A DNA stretch of 64,000 nt. It comes from Linanthus parryae. Taxonomy: Eukaryota; Streptophyta; Magnoliopsida; Ericales; Polemoniaceae. Positions 22,869 to 34,285 of the stretch are shown here, one piece after another (position 1 is the first letter of the stretch; every line of letters begins with the position of its first letter). The notes beneath the pieces are model-generated. The model had not been told where the DNA came from and did not search any database. It was given only the letters and a program-made list of their open reading frames with translations. The position numbers and the translations under genes are program-made. The stretch is taken from assembly GCA_023055425.1 (NCBI GenBank), contig JALGPY010000009.1:35445275-35509274 (forward strand), given 5' to 3'.

Positions 22869-24468
22869 AGGTTGTAGAGCATTACATGATGTATGTTTTA
22901 CGATTTCAGTTTAGACACCGTTTTATTGTTTATTACGCGAAAATTGAAACAAATTGGCATAGTAGATGCAAAATTGAATATTGATTCAAATAAACAAGAC
23001 CCAATTTAACATTGGATGTTAGAATTGGTGAGTTAAATCACATAAGATGTGTATAATTGGGTTCTTGAAAAATTAGGGTTCATGGGCACAAATTTATGGA
23101 ATTAAATCCATAAGGAAACAACCTTGCTTGGGCAACAAGGAAGAGGGAAGGAAGACTAGGGCCGAAACCCTAGCCGTCCACCCCTTCCCTTGCGCGCCAA
23201 GCAAATGCCGCGGGCCATTGGGGCGGCCGGCCTTGGGCCGGGCCTTGTGGCGGCGGCGGTCCTAGGGGTTCGGGCCCCTTGTTGGCTTGAACCCCTTGGA
23301 CCGTGTAAACCCTAATTACCCAATTTTATTAAAATTAAACAAGCGTGTTAAAAATTGGTTTTAACTGTTTTATGTGCTTTATTGCATGGTGGATGGATAT
23401 GGCCTAGGATTGTGGATGTTTTATTGCTTTGTGGTTTGGTTTACGGCCTGCGAGCTGATCAAATTAATGTAATAATTAATTAGGTTTTACGGCCGGCGAG
23501 TCGTCTTTTTCTCCTAAACATGTGAGGCTTTTGTTATTTAATTATTCTAGATGTTAGGCTAGAATTAGATATATTTATATGATAGCCAAGAGCATGGAGA
23601 AGAAGACAGGAGAACCAAAGAAGCCAAGAGACAAAGAAGACATCCCTAGGCACGCAGCTATGGTGGAGCACATGGAGATGAGCTCGGCACTTTAGGGCAA
23701 TTAGATATTATCATTGGCTTGATAATATCATTAGTCCAGAGGCCATATCCATGCCACATTTCTTTCATGTTTGTGGATGTTTATTATTTGTGCCTTGTTA
23801 TTTAATTTTGTGTGTATGGCAATACTAGCAAAAACAATAACAAGATAATAATAAACAAGGTTGGTCTTTTATTGTGGATTGCCCAATCCAAATAAGTAGA
23901 CCACGTTGATAAGATCAACCAAACAAATTAAAGAAAAGAAATCCCTCAATTAAATATTGCGTTTTGCCTTCTCTTGCCAAAACACCCTTCATGATCATGG
24001 TTTATTAAAATTCGGGCTTGCCAAAGCAAGGCGATTTTAATTTACCATGGTGTGTTGCGGACGAAACAAGCTAGTAATGTGTGTATGTTGAAGCAAGAGG
24101 TTGGACGCAACTAGGCGAGAATCAATTGAATTGATGAGCCTAGAGGCATGACAATTAGGGGTTATCAATGGGATAAAGAATAAAAGAGTTATTCACCTAA
24201 TTGTACCAAGAGTTGCATATGATGCAATTGGAATGGTTCCTACCTAAATAACCTATTCTTGGGTGACTTGCCAAAGCAAGCTCAAGAAGAAGTGAAAAAG
24301 GGATATTGGACCTACTAGAAAATATAATGATATTTTCCGCATTAATGGTGAGGGCTATTAATCCGAGAAAAATAGTGGGAGCTATATTTGATGATCTAGC
24401 CATTGTTGAATATAGTTAAATTGTTCAAAATACTAAAATTGCACATTTCTCGTTTTGTAGAATTCCAA
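22869..24468 (+). other. 5' leader of copia element D
   Basis: About 1.6 kb of untranslated leader with no credible gene. It carries two copies of GTTTTACGGCC.GCGAG (23439-23455 and 23484-23500), and two inverted repeats CTTGCCAAAGCAAG (24017-24030 and 24267-24280). A GC-rich block at 23150-23300 (GGGCCGGCC-like) lies between. These marks recur at matching places in copies B and F. A T-rich tract plus TTTTGTAG just before the ATG looks like a splice acceptor, but I cannot show splicing. Confidence 0.65.
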
Positions 24469-25756
24469 ATGCCAAACAACAACGCATCAACTTCATCCCT
24501 ACGATCTGTCCTTGAGAAGGATAAACTGTCTGGAACAAATTTCCTTGACTGGTACAGAAACTTAAGGATTGTCCTTAAGCAAGAAAAGAAGCTGTACGTC
24601 TTGGACACTAAAATTCCAGCACCACCACAAGACGAGTCTCTTCTAGCGGAAGTGAGGGCATGTCAAAAACATATTGATGATTCTAATTACGTGACTTGCC
24701 TCATGCTTTGTACCATGACTCATGAGCTTCAGAAGCAGCATTAGAATATGGAAGCCTATGATATGATCATACACTTGAAATAATTGTTTCAGGAACAGGC
24801 TAGGCATGAGCGCTATGAGCTGTCTAAAGCATTATTCAAGAGCAGTCTTGCAGAGGGGAATCCAGTAGGGCCTCATGTACTCCGAATGATCGGTTACATT
24901 GAGAACCTTGAGAGACTGGGGTTCCCATTGGGCCAAGATTTGGCTACTGATCTTGTCTTGCAATCGTTGCCTGACAGTTATAATCAGTTCATCATGAACT
25001 ATAATATGGACAAGATCAATAAAACTCTGCCAGACTTATTGAACATGCTAAAGACAGCGGAATAGAGCGTCAATAAAGGCAAGGGCAAATCCATAATGAT
25101 GGTACATAAGAAGAAGAGCAAGTCAGTTGCATCTACTTCTAAAGTAAAGTGAAAGAAATTTGCGAAATCCAAAGAAGCCCTGAAGCCTAGTGGAGGCGTG
25201 GCTAAGGGTGAGTGTCACTACTGCAGCCAGCCGGGTCACTGGAGGAGGAATTGTCCTAAATATCTGGAGGATAAGAAGCTTGGAATAGTGATTCCACCAC
25301 CACCAGGTATTTATGTTATAGACGTCAATCTTTCTATTTCTTCATCTTGGGTATTGAATACCGGATGTGGTTCTCACATTTGTCGTAATGTGCAGGATTT
25401 GAAAAGAAGTAGAAGATTGAGTAAAGAGGAGATAGATCTGCGCGTCGGGAATGGAGCAAAAGTTGCTGCATTAGTTGTAGGCGTTTATGAGCTATCTTTC
25501 CTTCTGGACTTATTTTAGAATTAGACAATTGCTTTTATGTTCCTGCTATGAGCAGAAACATTATTTCCGTGGACGAGAAGGGTTTTTCTATTTCAATAAA
25601 GGACAAGTGTTGCTCCATTTATTTTGATAGTATGCACTATTGTAGTGCGCATTTGTCTAATGGATTGTATATCCTTGATCTGAATAGTCCAATCTATAAC
25701 ATTAATACTAAAAGGATTAAAACTAATGATTTTAATCCTACATATCTATGGCACTA
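24469..25756 (+). pseudogene. Copia Gag and start of Pol (element D)
   Basis: Start ATGCCAAACAAC at 24469 is intact and matches the expected MANN-like N-terminus. Gag body: SGTNFLDWYRNLRIVLKQEK, CLMLCTMTHELQKQH (then TAG at about 24742), TAA at 24781, GNPVGPHVLRMIGYIENLE, LPDSYNQFIMNYNMDKI, TAG at about 25063, a Lys-rich stretch, and an intact CCHC knuckle CHYCSQPGHWRRNC at 25213-25254. Protease follows with WVLNTGCGSH, in which the active-site Asp of DTG is Asn. A frame break near 25510 is followed by MSRNII.. and INTKRIK, ending at TYLWH where the element is cut. It could not give an active protease. Confidence 0.85.
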
Positions 25757-25908
25757 GACATATCTTCAAGTGTTCTATTTTTTCTCTCAACTACACCATT
25801 CTGCTGAGGAGTTCTAGGTGAAGAAAAGTTGTGTGAGATGCCATGCTTTGCAGAAAATAGATCAAAATCAAGATGATCAAATTCTCTACCATGATCACTT
25901 CTAATTGA
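25757..25908 (-). pseudogene. SIRE-like integrase fragment, C-terminal side
   Basis: On the minus strand this reads RSDHGREFDHLDFDLF, then FSSPRTPQQNGVVERKNRT and LEDMS, the integrase core from the second Asp to the catalytic Glu. It matches the same region of element G (58990-59140). The other half lies at 34286-34500, beyond element F, and the two halves share ATTGA at the break. It is a short remnant of a minus-strand SIRE-type copia element joined to the broken end of D. Confidence 0.85.
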
Positions 25909-27344
25909 TGTTGGAGTAGATGCCCTAGAGGCAATCTAGATTAGTATGAAGTTATTTTGGCTAGAATATTCATTGTATAATTAATTGGATATTTAATATA
26001 CTGAAGTCCTTAGATTTACGATTGTGTTGTTTATCTTAAATATCCTTAGTCCATTATAATGATTAAATGGGATAATATTTTATAGACTTGTATGGGTTTG
26101 GATAGATATGGAGATATCATGATCCAACACATGGGTATGCATTAAGGGTAATGGCATACTGGATTGACCCATCTCCGAGAAGGTTACATATATGTTACGT
26201 AAAGTCACAAGCGCTTCTCGTGGTGACAATGGTATTGTCATCCTTAGACTTGAAGTCACTAGATTGTCTAGTTGTGGACTATTGTGATTTTGGTAGCATC
26301 AAACGCTACACCGTAACTGGGTAGCTATAGAGGCGTGTACCGGATAAAATAAGAAGCAGGATTAGAAATCGTAGTATCATAGATAGAATTTGTCCCTCCC
26401 ACATAACAGGAGAAAATATCCGAGGCCACTCGAGGGATAGTGCTTATGGAATGTCTGGCCAGACTCATATAAATCAATACGGGATATTGACGTTATTTGC
26501 ACGAATAAGGCTATTCCCAGGATCGAGAAATTATGGATTGTATATATGAGTGTGACTTGTATGTCTCATGTCCAATCCGGATAAGGAGACAAAGGGATGT
26601 GACAATTACTTGCACAAGGTTTGTCGGATTACTATTATATTAGTTGGCTAGAATGGATATCTTTCTAGAGACCGCTCCATATTAGCAAATTGTTGCTACC
26701 AACTAGATAGAACCTATGGGGTCACACGCTACATAGGGTTGAACTAAATTCGAGAATTAATTAATATGATTAATTAATTAGAATGACCACTTTGCAACAC
26801 CTTGCAAACTTAGTAGGTCTAATATGTAAGGAATGGACTAATCAGAACTCATGTAGGATTAGGAAGGGCCTTTAGGTAGTTGACAAGGAGTTGTTAGGTA
26901 GTTGAAAAGGAGTTGTTGGACTATATAAAGGATACTTCTAGGTTCCTTCCCACACTAATTCTCATAACATAAGGTGAGTGGGAGAGAACAAAGGAGAGAG
27001 AGAAGACACAAGGAGGCCGAACCCGACCCCCTTGGTCCGCCCCTTACCCGTCGGCCACAAAGAGAAGCCGAGCCCTCTCTTTGATCCTCGTTGCGTGATT
27101 TCTTCTTCCTCTTCCTCCGGTCGAAGCTAGCACCAAGGAAAAGGAATATCTATACATCAACTCTATGCGTGGATCAACCGTAGAGACGTGACACAGTTCA
27201 CGTTACAAGTCATCACAGGAGAACCCTAAGGTGTGTCACATGATTCTTCCTTTACCATCGTTATGATTCTCTTCCTGTGATCCTTGGAGGGTCTTGAATG
27301 GATAGTTTATATTTCCGATGCGTATCCATGATCAAAACCCTACA
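25909..27344 (+). repeat. 5' LTR of copia element F
   Basis: TGTTGGAGTAGATGCCCTAG to CATGATCAAAACCCTACA, 1436 bases. TATA box at 26922-26929. Just before it AGTTGACAAGGAGTTGTT is followed by a near copy (AGTTGAAAAGGAGTTGTT), a short tandem duplication absent from the 3' LTR. Confidence 0.9.
26922..26929 (+). promoter_or_regulatory. TATA box of 5' LTR F
   Basis: TATATAAA in GGACTATATAAAGGATAC, at the same place as in LTRs A, B, C and D. Core promoter for the genomic RNA of F. Confidence 0.7.
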
Positions 27345-27345
27345 G

Positions 27346-27358
27346 TGGTATCAGAGCC
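27346..27358 (+). promoter_or_regulatory. Primer-binding site of copia element F
   Basis: TGGTATCAGAGCC one base after the 5' LTR, complementary to the 3' end of initiator tRNA-Met, as in copy B. Confidence 0.88.
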
Positions 27359-28995
27359 ACAAGTCATAGAACATAGACGTGGTTTATGTGTTACGTTTTG
27401 ATAGTTTTACACTTTAAATTTGTTGTTTATCGTGTAAAATGGACAAATCAAGCATATGATGCAATTTGTCAATAATTCAAACAAAAAAGACATAGTTTTT
27501 GCATTGTATGCATGAATTAGTGAGTTTGAGAACTTTTAGGATCTTAGATCTAGTGTTTGGGCACCAATTTGGAAACTAGTTTCAAATTTGGAAACTTTTT
27601 GGACTTGGGGAACAAGGAAAGAGTTGTTTTCGAAACAACTAAGGAGGTTCAGCCCTAGGGCCGCCCCTCTACCTTACTTGCCTTCCAATTCAACTAGGCC
27701 GAGGGCCTAGGCGGTCGGCAAACCCCACGGGTTGGGCCGGCAAGCCTAGGCTCGGCCCGGGGCTGCTCCAAGGCGGTTCGGCCATATGATGGTGGGCCCC
27801 TTGGACCGTTTTAACCCTAGAAATCCTAAAATCAAGTAAAAATTGACCAAGCGCGTTAAAATTGGATTTTAACTATTTATGTGCAAATCTCATGGCGGTG
27901 GAAATGACCTTAGGATTTGGTTTGATGTGATTGTTTAATTTTGTGGTTTGGTTTACGGCCTGCGAGACAATCAGTTTGATGTAATATTTAATTAGGGTTT
28001 ACGGCCTGCGAGTCGATTTTACTCAACTTGTGAGATATATTTTATTTAGTATAGTTGTTAGCTAGTGTTAGATAGAATAGATTGTTAGCCAAGATTGGAG
28101 AAAAGAAGCCCAAAGCCAACGAAGCCACAAAAGATGGAGCATGGAGCATTCCACATAACTATGAAGGATGGACCAAAAGATGGAGGCGCATGGAGATGTG
28201 TTTGCTATTTAGGGTTCATAGATATTCCCATTGGCTTGGAAATATCTTAGTCTAGAAAAAGGCCATATTCATATCACGCTTTTTTATTATTATTTTGTGG
28301 TTGTATATTTTTATGTCTTATTATTTTTTGATTGGTGTATGGATGATGCATGCAATTAGTATAATAAGAAAATTAACAACCCGGATCTATTATTTGGATT
28401 TGTTCCTAAACTCAAAATAGATAGATCAGGTTATATGGATCAACAAAGAAACTAAAACTGAATTTTAAAATCCCTCAAAATTCAAATATTGTGTTTTGCC
28501 TTCTCGTTATTTAAACACTCATTTTCATCATGATTTATCAAGTTCGTGCATGCCAAAGCAAGGCGACTTGGTTCATAATGATGCAATGCGATGGCACAAG
28601 CAAGTAATGTGCAACTGTTTAAATAAGAGGTTGGACACAGTTGGGTTATTAATATGATTAAAACCTATAGGCAATCAATTGGGATTATCCATGCGGATGG
28701 ATAAATAAGGAGTTATTTTCCCAATTGAACCACGAGTTGCAAGGGATGCAATTGGAATTGTTCCTACCTAAAGTAGTCAAATTTTGGGTGACTTGCCAAA
28801 GCAATCTCAAAAGGAGATGAAACATGGATCTTGGCCCACTAGAAAATATAATGATATTTTCCGCAGTAATATCTTGATGGTTATTAATCCGTAGAAAAAT
28901 AGTGGGAGCTATATTTAATAACCTAGCCATTATTGAATATAGTTAAAAGTTCACAAATACTAAAACTGGCGTATTTTCATTTTGTAGAATTCCAA
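27359..28995 (+). other. 5' leader of copia element F
   Basis: About 1.6 kb without a credible gene. Paired motif GTTTACGGCCTGCGAG at 27951-27966 and GGTTTACGGCCTGCGAG at about 27997-28012. Inverted-repeat hairpins: a degraded copy near 28549-28564 and CTTGCCAAAGCAA at 28792-28804. A GC-rich block with GGCCGGC lies at 27690-27800. The layout matches the leaders of B and D. Confidence 0.65.
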
Positions 28996-29840
28996 AAGGC
29001 AAACAACTCATCTAGTCCACAACATTCCCTACGATCTGTCCTTGAGAAGGACAATCTCTCTGGAACCAATTTCTTTGATTGGTACAGAAACTTGAGAATC
29101 GTTCTTAAGCAAGAGAAGAAACTGTACGCAATAAGGAGCAAGTTCTGGCAGGTCCAGAAAATAATAGTCCTGCAGCCCTAAAGGCATATTAGAAGCGTGT
29201 TGATTATGCTAATGATGCTGCCTCATGCTATGAACCATGACCACTGAGCTTCATAAGCAACATGAGAACATGAATGTAGTCGATATGATCAAACACTTGA
29301 AGCAGCTTTTCCAAGAGCAGGCAAGGGTTGAGAGGTATGAAGTTTCTAAGGCATTGTTCAAATTTCATCTGGATGCAGGAAACCCTGTGGGAACTCATGT
29401 ACTACGTATGATCAGGTACTGGGAGAATCTCTCACGACTAGGGTTTCCGGTCGGCCGAGAGTTGGCCACTGATCTCGTGTTGCAATCGTTTCCTGAGAGT
29501 TATGGACCGTTCATTATGAACTATAACATGAACAAGATGGTAAACCACTGACAGATTTAACCAATATGTTGAGGACAGCTGAACAAAGCATCAACAAAGG
29601 TAAGGGAAAGGCCATTATGATGGTGGAGAAAGGAAAGGGCAAAAGGTTTGCCTCATCCTCCAAGGGCACAGGCAAGTCAGTTGCCAAGTCCAAGGAACCT
29701 GTCCTTAAGCCTGTTGGTGGCATTTCCAAAGGTGTGACTAAAGGCGAGTGTCACTACTGCAGTCAGCCTGGACACTGGAGGAGGAACTGCCCAAAATATC
29801 TGGAGGACCAGAGGCTTGGAATAGTGATTCCACCACCATC
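28996..29840 (+). pseudogene. Copia Gag (element F), start codon lost
   Basis: The position of the gag ATG in C and D reads AAG here (28996-28998, CCAAAAGGCAAAC). Downstream the Gag body is clear: SGTNFFDWYRNLRIVLKQEK, then a frame break at about 29135-29240, QHENMNVVDMIKHLKQLF, LPESYGPF-type block, a frame break near 29545, a KGKGK-rich stretch and an intact CCHC knuckle CHYCSQPGHWRRNC at about 29751-29792. The nearest in-frame upstream ATG (28933) would add about 20 leader-encoded residues. It is non-functional as read because of the frameshifts. Confidence 0.85.
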
Positions 29841-32800
29841 AGGTATTTTTTTGTAGATGTCAATTTAACTATCTCTACATCGTGGGTATTGGATACTGGA
29901 TGTGGATCTCACATTTGTCAAAATGTGCATGATCTAAAGAGAAGTAGAAGATTGGCGCGTTGCGAATTGAGCAAAGGTTGGTGCATTGGCCGTAGGCGTG
30001 TACGAGCTGTCTCTGCCTTAAGGATTAGTTTTAGAATTAAATAATTGATATTTTGTACCTACTATGAGCAGAAACTTTATTTCTATTTCTTGTTTGGACA
30101 AGGAAGGATTTATTATTTCAATAAAGAACAATTGTTGTTCCATTTTTTTTAATAATATTCACTATTGTAGTGCGCGATTATTTAATGGACTGTATTTCCT
30201 TGATATAAGCAATCATGTCTACAACATTAATACTATGATGTTTAAAATAAATGATTAAAATCCTGCTTACTTATGGCACTGTCGTTAGGCCACAAAAACG
30301 AAAAACGTGTATCTAGACTCCATAAGGATGGATTTCTAGACTCGTTTGATTTTGAATCATATGATACATGTGAGGCTTGTTATCGGGAAAGATGACAAAG
30401 TATTCTTTCAATAAGAAAGATGAGAGGACTAGTGAGCAATTGGCGCTCGTGCATACTGATGTATGTGGGCCATTTTTCACGCCTGCCATTGGTGGTTACG
30501 TCTACTTCATCACATTTACTGATGATTTCAGTAGATATGGATTTGTATACCTTATGAAGGCCAAATCTGAATCCTTTGAAAGGTTCAAAGAATTCAAGAG
30601 TGAAGTAGAGAAGCAACTTGGAAAAAGTATCAAGGCTCTACGATCGGATCGTGGAGGAGAGTCCTTGAGCCAAGAGTTTGACGAATATCTTAGGGAGTGT
30701 GGGATCGTGTCCCAACTCACTCCACCCCGAACGCCACAATGGAATGGTGTTTCCGAGAGGAGGGATCGAACACTATTGGATATGGTTCGATCTATGATGT
30801 GACAAAATGACCTTCCATTATCATTTTGGGGCTATGCTCTATTAAGTGCAACTTTCACCATTAACCGTGTTCCATCTAAATTAGTCATGAAGACACCACA
30901 TGAGCTGTGGAGTGGGAGGCATCCCACACTGTCGTTCATGAAGATTTGGGGCTGCGATGTCTATGTAAAGCGTTTTACAATCAGACAAGCTAGGGCCAAA
31001 ATCGGATAAGTGTAAGTTTGTGGAGTATCCTAAGGAAACTAAGGGTTACTACTTCTACAATCCAACTGAGAACAAAGTGTTTGTTGCTCGGTCGGCGTGT
31101 TTCTAGAAAGAGAGTTTGTCTCTAAATAAGCAAGTGGGAGGACTGTTGAACTTGAAGAAATTCAAGAACCACAAAACAATGATCCTACTATGGAACATGA
31201 ACAAGAACCACAAGAAGTTGTGGACAAGCCTGTTCAAGTAGCACAAGAGCTTCGTAGATCAAGTAGAGTGCGCCGGGAGCCAGAGAGGTATGGACTTCTT
31301 GTGACTGAGTCTGGTGAAACGATGCTCATAGATGATGAGTGTACTACCTATGAAGAGGCCATGAAAAGTCCGAAATCTCAGACGTGGCTTGAAGCCATGA
31401 GATCCGAGATGGAATCCATGTATACAAACAAAGTATGGACTTTGGTGGAACCACCCGAAGTGGCGCGACCCATAGGGTGCAAGTGGGTATTCAAGAAGAA
31501 GATCGACATGGATGATAATGTTATTACCTATAAGGGCCGATTGGTGTCTAAAGTACTTAGACAGATTCATGGTATTGACTATGATGAAACCATTTCACCA
31601 GTCGCTATGACCAAATCCATGTGAATCCTACTTGCCATTTCAGCATACTACGACTATGAGATTTGGCAGATGGGTGTCAAAACAGCATTCCTCTATGGGA
31701 ATCTCCTCGAGGACGTGTATATGATACAGCGTGAGGGTTTTGAAGATCCAAAGCAAGCCAACAAAGTCTGTAAGCTGCAACGATCCATTTATGGATTGAA
31801 GCAAGCTTCTAGGAGTTGGAATCGACGTTTTGATGAAGTAGTCAAAGAGTTTGGCTTCATCAGAAACGAAGATGAGTCTTGTGTCTACAAGAAGGTTAGT
31901 GGGAGCTCTGTTAAAGATTGGCTAGGAAAGTGTTTATCAATGAAGGACTTAGGGAAAGCAGCCGATATACTTGGTATAAAGATCTATAGAGATAGATCTA
32001 GAAGACTGCTAGGGCCTAAGTCAAAGTACATATATAGTCAAGGTGTTGAAACAATTCAAAATGCAAGATTCCTAGAAGGGATTCTTGCCCATGTCACATG
32101 GAATTACTCTTTCGAAGAGTGATTGTCCTTCCAATGAGATTGAGAAGGAACGCATGAGTAGGATTCCCTATGCCCGGCCATAGGATCTATCATGTACGCC
32201 ATGTTATGTACTAGACCAGATGTGTCATATGCCTTGAGTATGACAAGAAGATACCAATCCAATCCAAGTGAGAGTCACTGGACTACAGTAAAGAACATCC
32301 TAAAGTACTTGAGAAGAACTAAGGATGTTTTCTTGATATTTGGAGGTGTGGAAGAGTTGCGTGTAAGGGGTTAAACGGATGCAATCTTCCAAACCGAGAG
32401 AGATGATTTCAGATCACAGTCGGGATATGTGTGTTTGCCTGAATGGAGCACCGTGAGCTGGAAGAGTTCCAAGCAAGAGACGGTGGCTCATTCTACAACA
32501 GTGGCTGAGCACATTGCTGCAAATGGCGCAGCAAAGGAAGCTGTTTGGAATGGGAAATTTGTTTCTGAACTGGGTGTGGTTCCTAGCATTGCGGATCCAG
32601 TAGAGTTGTACTGTGACAACATTGGGGCGATCGCGCAATCAAAGAATCCCCGATCACACCAGAAATGCAAAAACTTGCTCAGGAAGTTCCATCTTATTTG
32701 AGATATTATCGATCGAGGAGACGTTCGGATATGCAAGATTCCTACAGATGAGAATCTTTCAGATCCACTTACAAAGCCGCTTGTTCAGCACAAGAATGAA

Positions 32801-32848
32801 GGGCACACTAAGAGCATTGGCATACGGGATGCATCAGATTGGCTCTAG
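29841..32848 (+). pseudogene. Copia Pol with deleted RT active site (element F)
   Basis: Order: protease SWVLDTGCGSH (DTG intact, about 29880-29913); a region with SRNFISISCLDKE; zinc-binding LWH..C; integrase core 30377-30802 (VHTDVCGPF, RSDRGGES, NGVSERRDR, with Glu in place); linker; RT 31190-32122 (WTLVEPPEVARPIGCKWVF, YGLKQASRSWN, VYKKVSGSS); RNase H 32380-32848 (LYCDNIGAI, DPLTKPL). After VSGSS the sequence goes straight to VKDWLGK, missing 69 bases (23 codons) relative to C that include the catalytic YVDD box. Stops and frameshifts occur at about 29860, 30257, 30800, 31010-31120, 31623, 32120-32190 and 32372. Confidence 0.88.
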
Positions 32849-32862
32849 TGCAAGTGGGAGAC

Positions 32863-34285
32863 TGTTGGAATAGATGCCTTAGAGGCAATCTAGTTTAGTC
32901 TGAACTTATTTTGGATAGAATATTCATTGTATTATTCATTGGATATTTAATTAATGAAGTCCTTAGATTTACAATTGTGTTGTTTATCTTAAATATCCAT
33001 AGTCCATATATTTAATTATAATTATTAAATGGGACAATCATCTATAGACTAGTACGGGGTTGGATTGATATGGAGATATCATGATCTAACACGTGGGTAT
33101 GCATTAAGGGTAATGGCATATTGGATTGACCCATCCTCGAGAAGGCTACATACATGTTAAGTAAAGTCACAATCGCTTCTCGTGGTGAAAATGGTATTTT
33201 CATTCTTAGACTTGAAGTCTTTAGATTGTCTAGTTGTGGACTATTGTAATTTTGGTAGCGTCAAATGCTACACCGTAACTGGGTAGCTATAGAGGCGTGT
33301 ACCGGATACAATAAGAAGCAAGATTAGAAACCGTAGTAGACGTAGATATAATTTTTCCCTCCAACATAACGGGAGCAAATATCCGAGGCCACTCGAGGGA
33401 TAGTGCTTATGGAATGTCTGGCCAGACTCAAATAAATCAATATGTGATATTGACGTTATTTGCACGAATAAGGCTATTCCCAGTATCGAGAAACTATGGA
33501 TTGGATATACGAGTGTGACTTGTATGTCTTGTGTCCAATACGGATATGGAGACAAATGGATGTGAAATTACTTGCACAAGGTTTGTCGGATGACTATTCT
33601 ATTAGTTGGCTAGAATGGATGTCTTGCTAGAGACCGCTCCATATTAGCAAATTGTTGCTACCAACTAGATAGAACCTATGGGATCACACGCTACATAGGG
33701 TTGAACTAGATTCGGGAATTAATGAATATGATTAATTAATTAGAAGGATCACTTTGCAACACCTTGCAAACTTAGTAGGGCTAATATGCAAGGAAGGGAC
33801 TAATCCGAACTCATGTAGGATTAGGAAGGGCATTTAGGTAGTTGACAAGAAGTTGTTGGACTATATAAATGATACTCCTAGCTTCCTTCCCACACTGATG
33901 CTCATAACATAAGTTGAGTGGGAGAGAACAAAGGAGAGAGAGCAAGACACAAGGAGGCCGAACCCGACCCCCTTGGTCCGCCCCCTACCCGTTGGCCACA
34001 AAGAGAGACTGAGCCCTCTCTTTGATCCGCGTTGCGTGATTTTTTATTCCTTTTCCTCCGGTCCAAGATAGCACTAAGTAGAAGGAAGATCTAGACCTCA
34101 AAGCTAGGCGTGGATCAACCGTAGAGTTGTGACACAATTCACATTACAAGTCATCACAGGAGAACCCTAAGGTGTGTAACATGATTCTTCCTTTACCATC
34201 GTTATGATTCTCTTCATTTGATCCTTGGAGTGTTGTGAATGGATAATTTATCTTTCCGCTGAGTATCCATGATCAAAACCCTACA
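32863..34285 (+). repeat. 3' LTR of copia element F
   Basis: TGTTGGAATAGATGCCTTAG to CATGATCAAAACCCTACA, 1423 bases, preceded by polypurine tract AAGTGGGAGAC. TATA box TATATAAA at 33862-33869. Followed by the target duplication ATTGA. Confidence 0.9.

Larger units (their letters stand above)
19361..25756 (+). mobile_element. Copia element D (Angela/BARE type), 3'-truncated
   Basis: Has a 5' LTR (split by solo LTR E), PBS, full leader, gag and the first part of pol up to TYLWH, where sequence changes to a SIRE-like fragment at 25757. Integrase core, RT, RNase H and 3' LTR are absent. The leader is the best preserved of the copies. Five bases before the LTR (ATTAG, 19356-19360) would be the target site half. 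Confidence 0.85.
25909..34285 (+). mobile_element. Copia element F (Angela/BARE type), full length
   Basis: Complete from LTR to LTR: 5' LTR 25909-27344, PBS, leader, gag, pol, polypurine tract GCAAGTGGGAGAC, 3' LTR 32863-34285. Flanked by ATTGA at 25904-25908 and 34286-34290, a perfect target duplication, inside a SIRE-like integrase fragment. Size is 8377 bases. The two LTRs differ clearly (roughly 1 in 10 in the stretch I aligned by eye), so the insertion is not recent. The gag start codon is lost, a 69-base in-frame deletion removes the RT active site, and many frame breaks occur, so it is defective. Confidence 0.9.

Noticed and set aside
27346..27358. tRNA-like match at primer-binding sites
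   Set aside because: Only about 12 bases complementary to a tRNA 3' end; no tRNA cloverleaf in the window.
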